Assembly: GCF_900217905.1 (NCBI RefSeq)
Contig: NZ_OBMO01000009.1
Location: 62,001 to 126,000 of the forward strand
Reading direction: 5' to 3'
Origin: Alloalcanivorax xenomutans
GTDB taxonomy: Bacteria; Pseudomonadota; Gammaproteobacteria; Pseudomonadales; Alcanivoracaceae
DNA length: 64,000 nucleotides
Part shown: positions 53,727 to 62,105 of the stretch, one piece after another
How the letters are laid out: each line of letters starts with the position of its first letter
Numbering within the stretch: position 1 is the stretch's first letter
Translations under genes and position numbers: made by a program
Notes under the pieces: generated by a model
What the model was told of the DNA's origin: nothing
Seen by the model: only the letters and a program-made list of their open reading frames with translations
The model's database searches: none

Positions 53727-54044
53727 ATGAGTGCACTCTTTCATAACGGAAGGTACAGGCTGGATACCGTGCCTCGTGAGATGAGAATGTCTCACTGGGT
53801 CCATGCTCCGGTGCTCATTGATACGGAGACGGCCGAGGTCCTGCTGGATCTCGGCGACAGTCCTTGGGACTTACGAGGCGCGAAGGAGGAAGGGCGGGCT
53901 ATCCTGCTGACACTGGCGCATTATCCGGATGGTAATAGAGAATACGAGCTGCTTTTGTATCCTGATGCCGGAACGATGGCCGTTGGTGGTTGTGAGTATC
54001 CGTTGGCCAGAGCCGCGGAGATCTTGAAAACCGCGCTGCCATAA
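53727..54044 (+). CDS. Hypothetical protein
   Basis: 105 residues, beta-rich (HWVHAPVLIDTETAEVLLDL, then AILLTLAHYPDGNREYELLL). The pattern suggests a small immunity-like or regulatory fold but nothing specific. It follows yghU by 21 bases and may be co-transcribed. Confidence 0.6.
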   Translation: MSALFHNGRYRLDTVPREMRMSHWVHAPVLIDTETAEVLLDLGDSPWDLRGAKEEGRAILLTLAHYPDGNREYELLLYPDAGTMAVGGCEYPLARAAEILKTALP

Positions 54045-54112
54045 AGTCCATTGCAAATAAAGTGCACCGTGCGACTCTGTATGCGGTGCCTGTTGGAAGC
54101 GGGGTTTACGTC

Positions 54113-54220
54113 ATGACTTCTTTCAACCCTGTATTGGATAGAAAGGCGCATATTATCGTGGACAACAACGAGGTGGACAGGCCGTTTATCGTTAAATGGG
54201 ATGATCGTTCACTGGATTGA
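54113..54220 (+). CDS. Possible very small protein
   Basis: A 35-residue frame (MTSFNPVLDRKAHIIVDNNE...) in an otherwise empty 260-base gap. Composition is plausible, but there is no convincing ribosome site, so it may be chance or a gene relic. Confidence 0.25.
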   Translation: MTSFNPVLDRKAHIIVDNNEVDRPFIVKWDDRSLD

Positions 54221-54306
54221 AAGGGGCATGCGTGACCCTGGCAAGGTAAAAAATCCAATCCCCACGTCGCTAGGCGTGGTCAGTCGCTCCCCAGGAGGGA
54301 ACGGAT

Positions 54307-54870
54307 ATGTCTCTTTCAGTGGATACGCTGGGTGAAATACGGGCCCTGGTGCGCGGTGGGTTCGATGAGCGTGATGACATCATCGGAATCCTGTGTGAGG
54401 AGATGTATGAACCGGGAGAGCTGGACGAGCAGGCGGTGGAGCAGGCCGTGGACGCTGCTTTCAGTGAATTGGAGCATGAAAAACGTCAATGGCCGACGGT
54501 AACGGATTGCGACCGTTTGGAGCAGGCGTTCCTGGCGCTCAATAAGCGGGGTGTGATTGCCTTGCACAATGCCGGGTACACGCAGGATGACGGCTATGCC
54601 GACGTTCAGGAAGTGTTCGCCGAACACTCTGAGCAGGACAGCGTTAGCGGCTATTGCTTTTATCACGGTCAGGATCTGGAATGCGTGGTGTCCGGCGGCG
54701 GTCTATATCTGGCCTTTGGCCCCATGGATCCGCCGCATGAAGAAACGGAGGGGCCGGTGGTGGGTGCCCTGATTGTGGAAGAGCTCACCAAAGCCGGCCT
54801 GAATGTGCAATGGGATGGGACCTTCGCCCACCGCATCTTCATTCCCGATATGGACTGGAAGCGTCGATAA
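54307..54870 (+). CDS. DUF6891-like hypothetical protein
   Basis: A 187-residue acidic protein. Blocks LHNAGYTQDDGYADV, CFYHGQDLECVVSGGGLYLA and LNVQWDGTFAHRIFIP fit the DUF6891 pattern as I know it. CCAGGAGG precedes the ATG. The function is unknown. Confidence 0.7.
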   Translation: MSLSVDTLGEIRALVRGGFDERDDIIGILCEEMYEPGELDEQAVEQAVDAAFSELEHEKRQWPTVTDCDRLEQAFLALNKRGVIALHNAGYTQDDGYADVQEVFAEHSEQDSVSGYCFYHGQDLECVVSGGGLYLAFGPMDPPHEETEGPVVGALIVEELTKAGLNVQWDGTFAHRIFIPDMDWKRR

Positions 54871-54879
54871 CGTCGCGGA

Positions 54880-55266
54880 TTATTGCCATTTGCTTTCGAT
54901 GGGGGTGCCCCGTCCCACGGTCTTGGTCACCGGGGTTTTGGCGGCGATCTCCAGTAGCCGCTGCCGTTGCTCGTCGGTCAGCTCCCTGCTGCAGGACAGG
55001 GTCCGGTCGATGAACTCGTTGCCGTCTTCGTCGCGACGGAAGTGCAGATGCACGCTGATTTCTCCCAGATCCCAGCCCTTGCGATCGGCGTACATGCGCA
55101 GGGTAATGGAGGTACAGGCACCCAGGCCGGAGAGCAGCAGTTCGTAGGGATTGGGGCCGCTGTCCTCTCCACCCAGATCGGCGCCCTCATCGGCCTGAAG
55201 GCGATGGTGGCGGGCGTGGATATGCTGCTGGTAGTGGGTGTCGCTGTATACCGATACCTTGGCCAT
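54880..55266 (-). CDS. OsmC family protein
   Basis: 128 residues. The peroxidatic cysteine region is NPYELLLSGLGACTSITLRM, followed by YADRKGWDLGEISVHL, and the protein ends with TPVTKTVGRGTPIESKW. This is the short OsmC form (YhfA-like) of organic-hydroperoxide or thiol-stress proteins. The ATG at 55266 has AAGGAG 7 bases upstream. It is convergent with the DUF6891-like gene, 9 bases apart. Confidence 0.9.
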   Translation of the reverse strand: MAKVSVYSDTHYQQHIHARHHRLQADEGADLGGEDSGPNPYELLLSGLGACTSITLRMYADRKGWDLGEISVHLHFRRDEDGNEFIDRTLSCSRELTDEQRQRLLEIAAKTPVTKTVGRGTPIESKWQ

Positions 55267-55379
55267 TGCGGTCTCCTTGGCGAGGGGCGAACAGAGTTCA
55301 TACTGTGCCACACCCATGCCGGTATCGGGAATGCCCCTCGCCGTTGGAATCCTGTCTCCGTCGGGAGGGGCGGTCTGAA

Positions 55380-56012
55380 TCAGACTGCGTGGGAGGCCAG
55401 ATCATTATCGATTTGCCGTGCCTTGATGGCCGCGGGGCGCTCCATCAGATTGGCGCAGTAGCGTTCGAATACCGGCCGCTTTTCAATGGCGCCGACAGCC
55501 ATCTCGTAACCCAGGTAAGCGCCAGCGAGCAGGTCGGCGGCGGTGAATCGCTTTCCAACCAGGTAATCGCGCCAGCGTAGTTCGTTTTCCAGCGTATTCA
55601 GTACCCGGTCCAGCGTGCCATATCCGGCGGTGGCCGCCTTCTTGGCATCGTTGCCGATCTCGAAACCCAGCACATGGTTGGTGCAGGCGGCATCGAACGG
55701 GCCGGCGATGAAAAACAGCCAACGATAGTAAGCGCCCCGCTCCCGGCTGGTCGGAGCCGGTGCCAGTCCGGCTTGCGGGAAGGCATCGGCCAGATAGGTG
55801 CAGATCGCCGAGACTTCGGTGACAACGGTGTCGCCGTGCACCAGGGCGGGTACCTTCCCCATCGGGTTGATCGCCAGATAGTCCGCGTCTCTCATCCCCA
55901 AACCGAACGACAAAACATGAGTGCGGTAGGGCTGATTTACTTCTTCAAGCATCCACCGCGCCACCCGCGCCCGAGACATGGGATTGGTATAGAAAACCAG
56001 ATCCTGACTCAT
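55380..56012 (-). CDS. Glutathione S-transferase family protein
   Basis: 210 residues. The N-terminal domain LVFYTNPMSRARVARWMLEE and NPMGKVPALVHGDTVVTEVS binds glutathione, and the C-terminal domain has YLVGKRFTAADLLAGAYLGY. It is distinct from the two other transferase-like genes at 44655 and 52836. Confidence 0.92.
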   Translation of the reverse strand: MSQDLVFYTNPMSRARVARWMLEEVNQPYRTHVLSFGLGMRDADYLAINPMGKVPALVHGDTVVTEVSAICTYLADAFPQAGLAPAPTSRERGAYYRWLFFIAGPFDAACTNHVLGFEIGNDAKKAATAGYGTLDRVLNTLENELRWRDYLVGKRFTAADLLAGAYLGYEMAVGAIEKRPVFERYCANLMERPAAIKARQIDNDLASHAV

Positions 56013-56100
56013 GCAATCCTCTCCGTGTCGTTATTGATTGGAAGAGGAGTGTAAGAGTGTCTCCTGTCAGATAATGGCAGCAGTGTTGCCGGACGGGGCG

Positions 56101-56847
56101 TCAGCCCTTCTTCGCCACTTTCTCCAGCGCCAGCAGGGTATCCATGTAACTGACGAAGTGGCTCAGATAGTCCGGTGACAGGCCGCGCAGGGTTTCGACG
56201 CTGCGGGTAACCAGGCGGTGTGCGTTGAGCGGGCCGGCGTCGCCGGGTGTCTGGGCGATGGCGTGGTCGATGCGTTTTTGGGTATGCAGGCGGGCGCGGG
56301 TGGCGCGCAGCTGGCGCAGGGCCTTGAGTTCCCGCGGCGATGTCAGGGGACGGATGTCGCGAGGCCCCTTGCCGGCGACCTTCTGAAACAGGTTGGGATG
56401 GTCTCTTAGCAGGGAATCCAAAGGGGTGTTGTCGGCGTCTTCGTCGTCGATATCGTTGTTTTGCAGTGCCTCCAGCAATGCCACCAGCGGTGACGGTGAT
56501 CTCCATACCTGCTGCTCGGCGAGGCGCTGGAAGGCGCGCAGGTCACCGCTTTCGAACAGATGATCCAGCTGTGCCTGTGTCGTGTCGTCGAGAGTGTCAT
56601 AAGGCAAAGCGGCGCGTCGTGCCCGGGCCGCCTCCCGCGCTTCTTCGAAGCGTGTTTGATAGTCCGTCAGTGCTTGCTGCAATTTGTCCTGCTGAGCCGG
56701 TGCTGGCGCGCGCGGGCTTTCCGCCAGCCGTCGCGCCAGCGCTTCCAGATAACGGAAGCGCACTGGATCGTAGCGGTCGGCGCGGTCGTCACGTAACCGG
56801 GCAAGGCGGTCCAGAGGCGTGGGGGCCGAATTGACGTCACTCATCAT
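56101..56847 (-). CDS. DUF2894 domain protein
   Basis: A 248-residue charged, helical cytoplasmic protein with the DUF2894 opening PLDRLARLRDDRADRYDPVR and RFRYLEALARRL. It is the last gene of a four-gene minus-strand operon and overlaps the OmpA-family gene by 11 bases. The function is unknown; constant linkage to the DUF802/OmpA pair suggests it is a cytoplasmic component of the same complex (inference). Confidence 0.85.
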   Translation of the reverse strand: MMSDVNSAPTPLDRLARLRDDRADRYDPVRFRYLEALARRLAESPRAPAPAQQDKLQQALTDYQTRFEEAREAARARRAALPYDTLDDTTQAQLDHLFESGDLRAFQRLAEQQVWRSPSPLVALLEALQNNDIDDEDADNTPLDSLLRDHPNLFQKVAGKGPRDIRPLTSPRELKALRQLRATRARLHTQKRIDHAIAQTPGDAGPLNAHRLVTRSVETLRGLSPDYLSHFVSYMDTLLALEKVAKKG

Positions 56848-57478
56848 TCTCTGCCTGATTGCTCTGGCGCGGTACGGTGGTGATCTCCACCCGGCGGTTC
56901 TGGGCGCGGGAAGCCTCGCTCTGGTTCGGAACCACCGGCTGGTTATCGCCGAAAGCGGCGGCGAAGATGCGATCCGCCGGCATGCCCTGGGCGATCAGGG
57001 TGCGGGTGACGGTCAGCGCTCTCTGTGCTGAGAGTCCCCAGTTGTCCTGATAACGCGGATTTCCTTTCTGGATTGCCAAGTCGTCGGTGAAGCCGCTCAC
57101 CATCAGCAACTCATCATGCTCGCTGAGATAATTCCGCAGCGGTTCCACCAGGCTGCTCAGCAATTTTTCGCCCTTGGGTTGCAGGACATCGGAATTGAGC
57201 GCGAACAGCACACTTCCGCTGATGCCGATGCGGCCGTTATGGAAAGTGATGCGACCGCTGGAGAGGGGATCCCGCAGGGCGTCTTCCAGGGCGATACGGC
57301 GCTGTTCCTCCACTTGGCGGCGGGCTTTTTCCTGTTGCAGGGACTGGCTCAGCTCCAGCTGGATGCCGATCACCCACACCGTGATCAGCACAAAGATGCC
57401 CACCAGTGCCGCCATCAGATCGGAGAAGATGGCCCATACCGGCGTGGCCTGGGCCTGGCTGTCGTGCAGCTCGTCCAT
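56837..57478 (-). CDS. OmpA/MotB-like peptidoglycan-binding protein
   Basis: 213 residues: a short cytoplasmic tail, one membrane helix (14-38) holding Asp20 in VWAIFSDLMAALVGIFVL, a coiled linker, and a C-terminal OmpA domain (VSGFTDDLAIQKGNP, then SAQRALTVTRTL, FGDNQPVV, NRRVEI). A helix-embedded aspartate next to an OmpA domain is the arrangement of MotB and ZorB stators. Its partner is the large DUF802 protein, which ends where this gene starts. Confidence 0.9.
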   Translation of the reverse strand: MDELHDSQAQATPVWAIFSDLMAALVGIFVLITVWVIGIQLELSQSLQQEKARRQVEEQRRIALEDALRDPLSSGRITFHNGRIGISGSVLFALNSDVLQPKGEKLLSSLVEPLRNYLSEHDELLMVSGFTDDLAIQKGNPRYQDNWGLSAQRALTVTRTLIAQGMPADRIFAAAFGDNQPVVPNQSEASRAQNRRVEITTVPRQSNQAENDE

Positions 57479-59997
57479 CAGCCGGCTCCGTTGCCGTTGG
57501 TGGCCGACTGCTGGCGCACGGCGCCAAGCGCCTCAAGCACATCCTTCTGCGAGGTCATGCTCAGGTCGATGACTTCACGGGCTTGCTCCACATAGTAAGC
57601 CAGTTGTTCGTCGCTGCGTGCGGTGGCCTGTTCCAGCGCGGTTTCCACCCGCTGAAGATGATCCACCAGCTTGTCATTGGCGTCGCTGAACAGCTGCACG
57701 GCGACGGAGAACGCCTCGCTGAGGCTGGCCACTTCATGGGCGCCGCCGGTGACGTCCGACGTCACTTCATCCAGCTTGCGGCTTTGTTCGTCCACCTGCT
57801 GCGAGAAGGCGTCGCTGACGGTTTTGAGGATATCTCCGGAATCGCGGATCAGGCTTTCCACCGCCTCGCGTTGGGCGGCGGCGGTTTCACGCTGAGCGGC
57901 CAGCAGGGTTTCCAGCTCCGCCATGATACGCCGGCGCTCCTCCAGCATTTCGTTGTCGCGTTCACTGCCGCGAGCCATCTCCTCGCGCAGCTGGCTGATC
58001 ACTTCGGCGGCGGCCTTGGGCGTCTCCGAAGCGGTTTCGATCAGTCTCGTCATGGGCGCTTCCAGAGCCGCGCCCAGGTCGCCGAGATGGCGGGTAACCG
58101 TGGTTTCCAGTTCTGCCAGCCGCGCGGTGGCGGTTTCGCCGCGCCGGGCTTCTTCATCGCGCAGCGCGGACAGGGCTTCGCCCGTATCCGTTATCAGTTT
58201 CTCCAGGCCGCCGCGCTGCTGCGCTATAAGCGTCTCGGCGGCGTTCTGGAATTGCGCATTGTGGCTTTGCAGTGTCTGGGTGATGTTCTCAATCAGGCCC
58301 GCGGCGGAACGCTGCTGTTGATCCAGGCCGTGGCGCCAATGTTCGGCGGTTTGCTCGGTGGTGGCCTGGAAGCGATCGGCCAGTGTCGCCAACTGCTGCT
58401 CGCCGGTGCTTTGCAGCTGCTGGTGGTGCTCGCGAGTCTGCTCCAGCAATGCAGTGCTATGTTGGTGGAAAGTGTCGTTGTGGTCTTTCAGGGTGGCGCC
58501 AAGGGTCTCCGCCAGGTGGGCGTTGGTTTGCTGTTGCTGGTTCAGGCCATCTCGCCACAGTTCCGCCGCTTGCTCGGTGGTGGTCTGGAAGCGCTCGGCC
58601 AGCGCCGTCAATTGCGTCTCACTGGCCCGCTGCAAATGCTGATGATGCTCTTTCGCCTGAGCCAGCAGAAGTTCGCTTTGTTCACGGAAGCGTTCGCTAT
58701 GCGCCCGCAGCGCTTCGGCTACTTGTTCCGTCAACTGGCGGCTGTGTTGTTGCTGTTCGCCAAGACCGGATTGCCAGACCCGGGCGGCCTGCTCGGTGGT
58801 GGCCTGGAAGTGTTCGGCCAGTTCCGATAATTGTTGCTTGCCCGTTTCGCGCAGTTGCTGATGGTGCTCCCGCGTCTGTGCCAGCAGTTCGCTGCTGTGT
58901 TGTTCGAAGCGGCTGTTGTGCGCCTGGAGCGCGGCGTCGATATCGGCGACCAGTTTGCCGCTGGTCTGTTGTTGCTCGGCAAGCCCCTGGCGCCAATGCA
59001 AGGCGGCTTGTTCGGTGGTGCTCTGGAAGCGTTCCGCCAGGGCGCCGAGTTGGCGCTCGCTGATTTCGCTGAGCGCTTGGTGGGTGCTTTCCGCCTGCTG
59101 CCCAAGGCGGGCCATGGCCGCTTCCACAATCGGGCGGGTGCTCTCCGCCGCGATGCGGCCGCTGTCCGCCAGACTTTGTTTCAGGGTCTCGCTGACCGAA
59201 CGGGCCAGTTGTTGGTAGTGGCCGCTGACATTGTCGTGGAATTGCTGCTGGTTTTGCGTCAAGGCACCGCTGACCTGCTCGCTCATGTGTTCCATGCGTT
59301 CGGCAAGATGACCCAGTTGGGCGACCACTTCGGGGAAGGCGGCGGACTGCTCTCGCAACGCCTGGTAAGTGTCGCGCTGTTGCTGGCCGATCGAGAACGC
59401 ACGCAGTTCCGTGGCGATATGACCGTCCAGCTCGCGGCCGGCCACAATCCGGTCACGGCGGCTCAGGACGGCGGCCAGGCCCAGCATGGCGGAGCTGGCG
59501 ACACCGGCGATGGAAGTGCCGAACGCCAGACTCATGCCGCTGATCGGCGCGGCCAGCGCATTACGGATGGCGTGCAGCTCGCTGCCGCCTTCCAGGGCGG
59601 TAACGGCACCGCGCAGAGTCACGATCATGCCGATGAAGGTGCCGAGCAGGCCGAGCATGACCAGCAGCCCGGAGAGGTAAGGGGTCAGCATCGGGCCGGG
59701 CAGGGCAGCCGGTTCCCCTTCCACCCGGCGGCGTACCGTGCCGCGCAGGGAGGCCGGCAGGCCGGCGAGCCACTGACCCAGGCTTTCCGGGCTGCCCGGC
59801 AGTTGCCCCAGGCTCTGGCGCATTTGATCGGTGGCGCGGCGAAACTGTCGCAGTTCCAGAAAGCCCAGCCCATAGACCAGCGCGATCAGCAAGGTGGCGG
59901 TCAGCGCCACCAGGTCGGTGCCGAGAAAGCCCAGGCCCACCCAGATCACCGTGATGGCGCCCAGAATGAAGGTCAGCGCGAAAAGAAAACGTGTCAT
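57478..59997 (-). CDS. DUF802 protein with MotA/ExbB-like channel domain and long repeated coiled coil
   Basis: 839 residues. Four membrane helices (about 4-22, 27-49, 107-130, 153-178) include LGLLGTFIGMIVTLRGAV and AFGTSIAGVASSAMLGLAAV, the MotA/TolQ/ExbB proton-channel signature. About 650 residues of cytoplasmic helix follow. Four near-perfect 73-residue repeats start at 321, 394, 467 and 540 (each A-x-x-FQxTTEQ). The ATG at 59997 is chosen; the upstream extension is overlap with DUF3348. It probably forms an ion-driven complex with the OmpA-family protein. Confidence 0.88.
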   Translation of the reverse strand: MTRFLFALTFILGAITVIWVGLGFLGTDLVALTATLLIALVYGLGFLELRQFRRATDQMRQSLGQLPGSPESLGQWLAGLPASLRGTVRRRVEGEPAALPGPMLTPYLSGLLVMLGLLGTFIGMIVTLRGAVTALEGGSELHAIRNALAAPISGMSLAFGTSIAGVASSAMLGLAAVLSRRDRIVAGRELDGHIATELRAFSIGQQQRDTYQALREQSAAFPEVVAQLGHLAERMEHMSEQVSGALTQNQQQFHDNVSGHYQQLARSVSETLKQSLADSGRIAAESTRPIVEAAMARLGQQAESTHQALSEISERQLGALAERFQSTTEQAALHWRQGLAEQQQTSGKLVADIDAALQAHNSRFEQHSSELLAQTREHHQQLRETGKQQLSELAEHFQATTEQAARVWQSGLGEQQQHSRQLTEQVAEALRAHSERFREQSELLLAQAKEHHQHLQRASETQLTALAERFQTTTEQAAELWRDGLNQQQQTNAHLAETLGATLKDHNDTFHQHSTALLEQTREHHQQLQSTGEQQLATLADRFQATTEQTAEHWRHGLDQQQRSAAGLIENITQTLQSHNAQFQNAAETLIAQQRGGLEKLITDTGEALSALRDEEARRGETATARLAELETTVTRHLGDLGAALEAPMTRLIETASETPKAAAEVISQLREEMARGSERDNEMLEERRRIMAELETLLAAQRETAAAQREAVESLIRDSGDILKTVSDAFSQQVDEQSRKLDEVTSDVTGGAHEVASLSEAFSVAVQLFSDANDKLVDHLQRVETALEQATARSDEQLAYYVEQAREVIDLSMTSQKDVLEALGAVRQQSATNGNGAG

Positions 59998-60755
59998 TGC
60001 GGGAGTGGTTCCTCGTGATTCAATGCGTCCAGCAGGCCTTGCACCGGTTCCAACCGGGTTTCCAGCTCGGCCAGCAGCAACGTCTGCATTTCCTGTCGAA
60101 ACTGGTGTAACCAGCCCCCCGGCGCCACCCAGGCGTCGGCCGGATCGGGCTGATCTTCCGGTTGTTGATTGCGGTGCGCCCGCCAAAGAGAGCGAAAGCG
60201 TTTGCCCAGCACCATCGGTATGGCGGCGAAGCAGTAACGGCCATAGCTGGCCAGAGTGTTGTCGAACACCGTGTCGAGCACGGCGAGCTGGGCGAGAGTG
60301 TGATTCTGGGCGGCGAAGCCGTCACGCAGGCGTTGCCGCAGATACTGGATGGCGGTGATCAGCTGTCTCTGATGAGACAGGTAAAAACGTTCATAGGGTT
60401 TGAACACCGGTGGCGTTTCGACGGTCCGCGGCAGCCGCAGCTTCACCTTGGCCTCGCCGGGATCAAAACTCAGCGTGATGCCGCTGATGAGGGTGTCACG
60501 GGTCTGGTTGAAGTCCGCCCGGAGACGTTCCGTCAGACCTTCTTCGGGGCGGAATGGCCCCATGGACTGGTACTTATAGGCGGCGTCCAGCGCAATGGTA
60601 TCGGACAGGTCAAACAGCCGGCCCATGCGCTCCGCGAAGCAACCGTGAGTACCAAGGCCGGTGCCGTTGCCCAGTGCGGCCACCAGCTGTACCAGTCGGG
60701 CGCTGGGAGGAGCCGGTTGCGCTTTTTTTTGCGTCCTGTGCGTGCTGTTGCTCAT
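59994..60755 (-). CDS. DUF3348 domain protein
   Basis: A 253-residue first gene of the DUF3348-DUF802-OmpA-DUF2894 operon, overlapping the next by 4 bases. The family opening SARLVQLVAALGNG and GCFAERMGRLFDLSDTIAL are visible, and the middle has FYLSHQRQLITAIQYLRQRL. No enzyme motif is seen. It is predicted cytoplasmic. Confidence 0.87.
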   Translation of the reverse strand: MSNSTHRTQKKAQPAPPSARLVQLVAALGNGTGLGTHGCFAERMGRLFDLSDTIALDAAYKYQSMGPFRPEEGLTERLRADFNQTRDTLISGITLSFDPGEAKVKLRLPRTVETPPVFKPYERFYLSHQRQLITAIQYLRQRLRDGFAAQNHTLAQLAVLDTVFDNTLASYGRYCFAAIPMVLGKRFRSLWRAHRNQQPEDQPDPADAWVAPGGWLHQFRQEMQTLLLAELETRLEPVQGLLDALNHEEPLPQ

Positions 60756-60876
60756 GGGCCGCCGTGGCTAGGAAAAAGGTATGACCATGCCGTCGCCTGA
60801 CGCGACGGGAAACCGCCCATTCTAATCAACTGCGGCGGCCCCACCAATCCTGCGGATGCCTGAGTCGGGTTGGCGG

Positions 60877-61172
60877 TCAGCCGGGATCGTTGGCGGCGGA
60901 CATGCTAACCACGCCCTGGGCCCGCAGAGCGTCGATAGCACTATCGGTGAAGCCGGCTTCCCTGAGCACGGCCCGGCTGTCATTGCCGAGGCGCGGCGCC
61001 GGCCGATCCGGTTGCGTCGGGGCATTGATGAAGCGCAACGGGTGGCGGGTGGCGAGCAGCTTCCCTTCGCTGGGGTGATCCACCTGTTGAAAGAAGCCCA
61101 CCGCGCGTAAATGGGGGTCGGCGAGCAAGTCTTCCAGCGTGTTTACCGGGCCGCAAGGGATATCCCGTGCTA
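60877..61172 (-). pseudogene. C-terminal remnant of a CaiB/BaiF CoA-transferase
   Basis: The frame reads IARDIPCGPVNTLEDLLADP, then HLRAVGFFQQVDHP and ends with GFTDSAIDALRAQGVV. This is the typical last ~95 residues of a class III CoA-transferase. The other 300 or so residues are absent; the sequence stops next to the palindrome in front of the IclR gene. A deletion or rearrangement brought the regulator here. Confidence 0.8.
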
Positions 61173-61184
61173 TTTTGAATCAAA

Positions 61185-61201
61185 GGTTCACACAGTGAAC
61201 C
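61185..61201. promoter_or_regulatory. Operator-like palindrome upstream of the IclR gene
   Basis: GGTTCAC, ACA, GTGAACC: a perfect 7-3-7 dyad 39 bases before the IclR start. Probably the regulator's own binding site. Confidence 0.6.
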
Positions 61202-61240
61202 AGCATTGAAAGCCAATAGTATTCAAAAAGAGTGAGGCGC

Positions 61241-61999
61241 ATGGGATACGCACCGGTATCGGCGGTCCTGAAAGGACTGAAAGTGTTGGAAGTGGTGAAT
61301 CGTCTGGGGCCGGCAAGCCTGCGCGACATCACCGATGCCACCGGCCTGCCCAAGGCGTCCACGCTGCGGTTGCTCGATACCCTGCAGCATGCCGGCTATG
61401 TCTCGGTAATGAACGAAAGCCGCCGCTACATCGTCACCGCCCGGGTCTTGTCCCTGTCCAACAATTTCCGTCCGGACGACGCGCTTCTCGCGGCCGCCGT
61501 TCCGGTATTGAAAGCGTTGCGTGATAAAACCGGCTGGCCATCGGATCTGGGTATCTATCAGCACGGCAAGATGGTGATCGCCGATACCAACCGGCAGCCG
61601 GGCGCCTTTTCAATGAATCGTTCGGTGGGATCGCGGGTGTCCATGACCACCACTTCGCTTGGCAAGGTCTACATGGCGTTTTGTCCGGAGCCGGAACGGG
61701 AACAGATACTTCAGCACTTGTCACGGCTTGATGATCCGGATGAGAACGGTGCACTGAAAGGCGAAAAAATCGAGCGTTTGCTGAAAAAAATTCGCAAGCA
61801 GGGGTATGCCACGAGCGATCAGGAACAAGGCAAGAGTATTCGGGCGGTGGCGGTGCCGGTGCTGCTTGGCGACCGGGTCGCGTGCTCGTTCAATGTCATC
61901 GTGCCAGCTCAAGTGATGTCGATGGAGCAGGCGGTAACCGACTATGTGCCATTGATCAGCAGCGCGGCCCGGGAGATTGAACAACGTATTCAGGGATAG
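61241..61999 (+). CDS. IclR family transcriptional regulator
   Basis: 252 residues from the ATG at 61241 (a GTG at 61232 is possible). The winged-helix domain holds VLEVVNRLGPASLRDITDAT and GLPKASTLRLLDTL. The C-terminal effector domain includes SVGSRVSMTTTSLGKVYMAF and GYATSDQEQGKSIRAVAVPV. It stands 106 bases upstream of the TRAP operon on the same strand and probably controls it in response to a carboxylate. Confidence 0.92.
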   Translation: MGYAPVSAVLKGLKVLEVVNRLGPASLRDITDATGLPKASTLRLLDTLQHAGYVSVMNESRRYIVTARVLSLSNNFRPDDALLAAAVPVLKALRDKTGWPSDLGIYQHGKMVIADTNRQPGAFSMNRSVGSRVSMTTTSLGKVYMAFCPEPEREQILQHLSRLDDPDENGALKGEKIERLLKKIRKQGYATSDQEQGKSIRAVAVPVLLGDRVACSFNVIVPAQVMSMEQAVTDYVPLISSAAREIEQRIQG

Positions 62000-62105
62000 G
62001 CCGGCCGTGGCCGGGCATCACCATGGTAAAGGAGAGGTAACGTGATCGAGGCCTTGCTGTTTCAGGCTGGGCCGAATCAAAACAACGCACGATAAAGGTG
62101 ACGTA

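Noticed and set aside
57406-60018. Two long + strand frames across the DUF802 gene
   Set aside because: They mirror the coiled-coil repeats on the opposite strand and carry no recognisable domain.
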